Assembly: GCF_026967575.1 (NCBI RefSeq)
Contig: NZ_CP114054.1
Span: 1,612,001 to 1,676,000, forward strand
From: Aurantiacibacter sp. MUD11
Lineage (GTDB): Bacteria; Pseudomonadota; Alphaproteobacteria; Sphingomonadales; Sphingomonadaceae
Length of the DNA stretch: 64,000 nucleotides
Direction: 5' to 3'
The notes under the pieces were generated by a model. The model was not told the DNA's origin. It worked only from the letters and a program-made list of their open reading frames with translations, and did not search any database. Position 1 is the stretch's first letter. Each line of letters starts with the position of its first letter. Below are positions 62,159 through 64,000 of the stretch, one piece after another. The position numbers and the translations under genes were made by a program.

Positions 62159-64000
62159 ATGGCCACAAAGGCCACCAATCAGGGCGCAGACTGGCGCGCC
62201 GCATTCCGTCGCTCGCTGGTGCGCTCCGCGCAGCTGACCGGTGCGGTGCTGCTGTTCGCCTTCACCGGCTTCCTGGCGATTGCGCTGCTCAGCTACAGCC
62301 AGACGGACCCCTCGCTTTCCACCGCCGCGGGCGACGTGATCGACAACTGGATGGGCCGCCCCGGCGCCTATGCGGCGGACCTGGTACTGACCGGCTTCGG
62401 CCTCGTCTCCGTGCTGTTCCTGCCGCTGACCTATGTCATCGGGCGCAAGCTGTGGCGCGATGCCGACGAGGACGAACACTGGGACGGCCCCTGGTGGCGC
62501 GCCGTGGCGACGCTGCTGCTGGCCATGGCGCTGCTGGCGACGGTGCTGTCGCTGGTCACCGAACCGCGCGAATGGAGCCTGCCCGCCTCCACCGGCGGCC
62601 TTGCCGGCCTGCTGGGCGAGAACGGCGTGCGTGCGCTGGCCGGCCTGCTGCCCGAAGCCGGGCAGTTCTGGGGCATCCTTGGCGCCGGCCTGCTCTTCCT
62701 GGTCGGCGGCGCGGTACTCGCGGGCCGGGTGTTCGCGGTCGACTGGGCCAGCCTGCTGACCATCCCCAACTGGGCGACGTCCTTCCCGAAAATCTCCGGT
62801 CCGGATAATCCGTTTAAGACCGACGAACCAAAACGGAGAAAGACACGCCGCGCCAAGGCCGCCGGCAGCGATGACGACGACGAGGACGTTCCCTCTCCCT
62901 TCGCCGATCGCAAGCCACCCGAGATCATCGATCCGGCCGCACCCGCGCGCCGCGCCAAGCCTGCGCCCAAGAAGCAGCAGAAAGACCTGTTCGCCGAATA
63001 CGACCTCCCCAGCCTCGACCTGCTGGAAGAGGGCGACCCCGACCAGGCCCCGCCGCTCGACAAGCTGGCGCTGGAACGCAACGCCCGCCTGCTGGAAACC
63101 GTACTCGACGACTTCAACGTGAAGGGCGAGATTACCGCGGTGAAGACCGGTCCGGTCGTCACCATGTACGAGCTGGAGCCGGCGCCCGGCATCAAGGCCA
63201 GCCGCGTGGTCGGCCTGGCCGAGGACATCGCCCGCAACATGAGCGCGATCAGCGCCCGCGTCGCGCCGATCCCTGGCAAGACGGTGATGGGCATCGAACT
63301 GCCGAATGCCCAGCGGCAGACGGTGAACTTCCGCGAGCTGTGCGAGAGCGAGGCCTTCGTCAACGCCAAGGGCAACCTGCCGATCATCCTCGGCAAGGAC
63401 ATTTCCGGCGAACCGATCGTGGCCGACCTTGCCGCCATGCCGCACCTGCTGGTTGCGGGTACCACCGGTTCGGGCAAGTCGGTGGGGCTCAACGCCATCC
63501 TGCTCAGCTTGCTCTACCGCTTTACGCCCGCCGAGTGCCGCCTGATCCTGATCGATCCCAAGGTGCTGGAGCTGAAGAGCTACGACGACATCCCGCACCT
63601 GCTCGCCCCGGTGGTGACAGAGCCGCACAAGTCGGTGCGCAGCCTGAAATGGGCCGTGGAGGAGATGGAGAAGCGCTATCGCATGATGAGCGAGATCGGC
63701 GCGCGCAACCTGCATAGCTTCAACGAGCGCGTCACCGCCGCTGCCGCCAAGGGCAAGCCGCTGAAGCGCACGGTGCAGACCGGCTACGATCCCGACACCG
63801 GCGAGGCCATCGTGGAAGAGGCGGAGCTGGACTACGAAGTGCTGCCGCAGATCGTGCTGATCGTCGACGAACTGGCGGACCTGATGGTGGTTGTCGGCAA
63901 GGAGATCGAGGTGCTGATCCAGCGCCTGTCGCAAAAGTCGCGTGCCGCCGGCATCCACCTGATCATGGCGACGCAGCGGCCCTCGGTCGACGTCATCACC
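62159..64000 (+). CDS. ftsK: DNA translocase FtsK, C-terminus outside the window
   Basis: Septal DNA pump for chromosome segregation and dimer resolution. The first 614 codons are present: about four transmembrane segments in residues 25-190, a charged linker (about 205-300), and the RecA-like motor with Walker A AGTTGSGKSVGLNAILLSLL (about residue 430) and Walker B IVLIVDELADLMVVVGKEIE (about 566). The gamma DNA-reading domain and the end lie beyond 64000. AGGGG precedes the ATG. The linker is short as in most alphaproteobacteria. Confidence 0.96.
   Translation, partial: MATKATNQGADWRAAFRRSLVRSAQLTGAVLLFAFTGFLAIALLSYSQTDPSLSTAAGDVIDNWMGRPGAYAADLVLTGFGLVSVLFLPLTYVIGRKLWRDADEDEHWDGPWWRAVATLLLAMALLATVLSLVTEPREWSLPASTGGLAGLLGENGVRALAGLLPEAGQFWGILGAGLLFLVGGAVLAGRVFAVDWASLLTIPNWATSFPKISGPDNPFKTDEPKRRKTRRAKAAGSDDDDEDVPSPFADRKPPEIIDPAAPARRAKPAPKKQQKDLFAEYDLPSLDLLEEGDPDQAPPLDKLALERNARLLETVLDDFNVKGEITAVKTGPVVTMYELEPAPGIKASRVVGLAEDIARNMSAISARVAPIPGKTVMGIELPNAQRQTVNFRELCESEAFVNAKGNLPIILGKDISGEPIVADLAAMPHLLVAGTTGSGKSVGLNAILLSLLYRFTPAECRLILIDPKVLELKSYDDIPHLLAPVVTEPHKSVRSLKWAVEEMEKRYRMMSEIGARNLHSFNERVTAAAAKGKPLKRTVQTGYDPDTGEAIVEEAELDYEVLPQIVLIVDELADLMVVVGKEIEVLIQRLSQKSRAAGIHLIMATQRPSVDVIT

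Overview
The window is a contiguous piece of a high-G+C alphaproteobacterial chromosome, about two thirds G+C in typical genes. Gene content and order (pyk, a DUF1244 gene, gapR, yebC and ruvC together; CnoX-like thioredoxin followed by a LON-domain gene; lgt followed by a MidA-type methyltransferase; a HWE-family kinase) point to Sphingomonadales, most likely the Erythrobacteraceae. That placement is an inference from family recognition, not from a marker comparison. I find no rRNA, insertion sequence, prophage, CRISPR array or replication origin, and one tRNA.

Layout. 1-7.7 kb: the N-terminal part of a nitronate monooxygenase, a secreted protein with a duplicated domain, lysC divergent from ubiG, and a leftward block gapR / yebC-ruvC-ABM-arsC-like-glpQ. 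7.7-17.7 kb: pyk, tRNA-Gly(GCC), a thioredoxin-TPR protein with a LON-domain protein, a dense cluster of hairpins, marC, a lipoprotein, yggT, argB, ppk2, several very small proteins and nhaA. 18-28 kb: a lower-G+C orphan gene, nrdB, a PepSY-TM protein with a Fur-like palindrome, an arylamine N-acetyltransferase, a compact lipid operon (YnbA-like, PlsC-like, CdsA/YnbB-like, DedA-like), and nrdA, which is 5.4 kb away from nrdB. 28-38 kb: membrane and exported proteins, nadB, an unpartnered ABC ATPase, an endonuclease III-like protein, DoxX-like proteins and guaA. 38-50 kb: gyrB, a permease and an M50 protease, a lipid-associated pair, a second lower-G+C gene, and a leucine-catabolism block (ivd, two secreted esterases, mccB) without mccA. 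50-64 kb: a HWE kinase joined to an osmoprotectant-type ABC importer, midA-lgt, glnD, a diguanylate cyclase, a YggS protein, a ThiE-like protein and the first 614 codons of ftsK.

Most of the window is housekeeping chromosome with tight gene packing and many 4-nt stop/start overlaps. The parts worth attention are the YnbA-like lipid operon, the two lower-G+C genes (one sits where mccA would be expected), the kinase-importer operon, and several clean inverted repeats placed at promoters (PepSY-TM, nadB, guaA and nrdA) or over a ribosome binding site (diguanylate cyclase).
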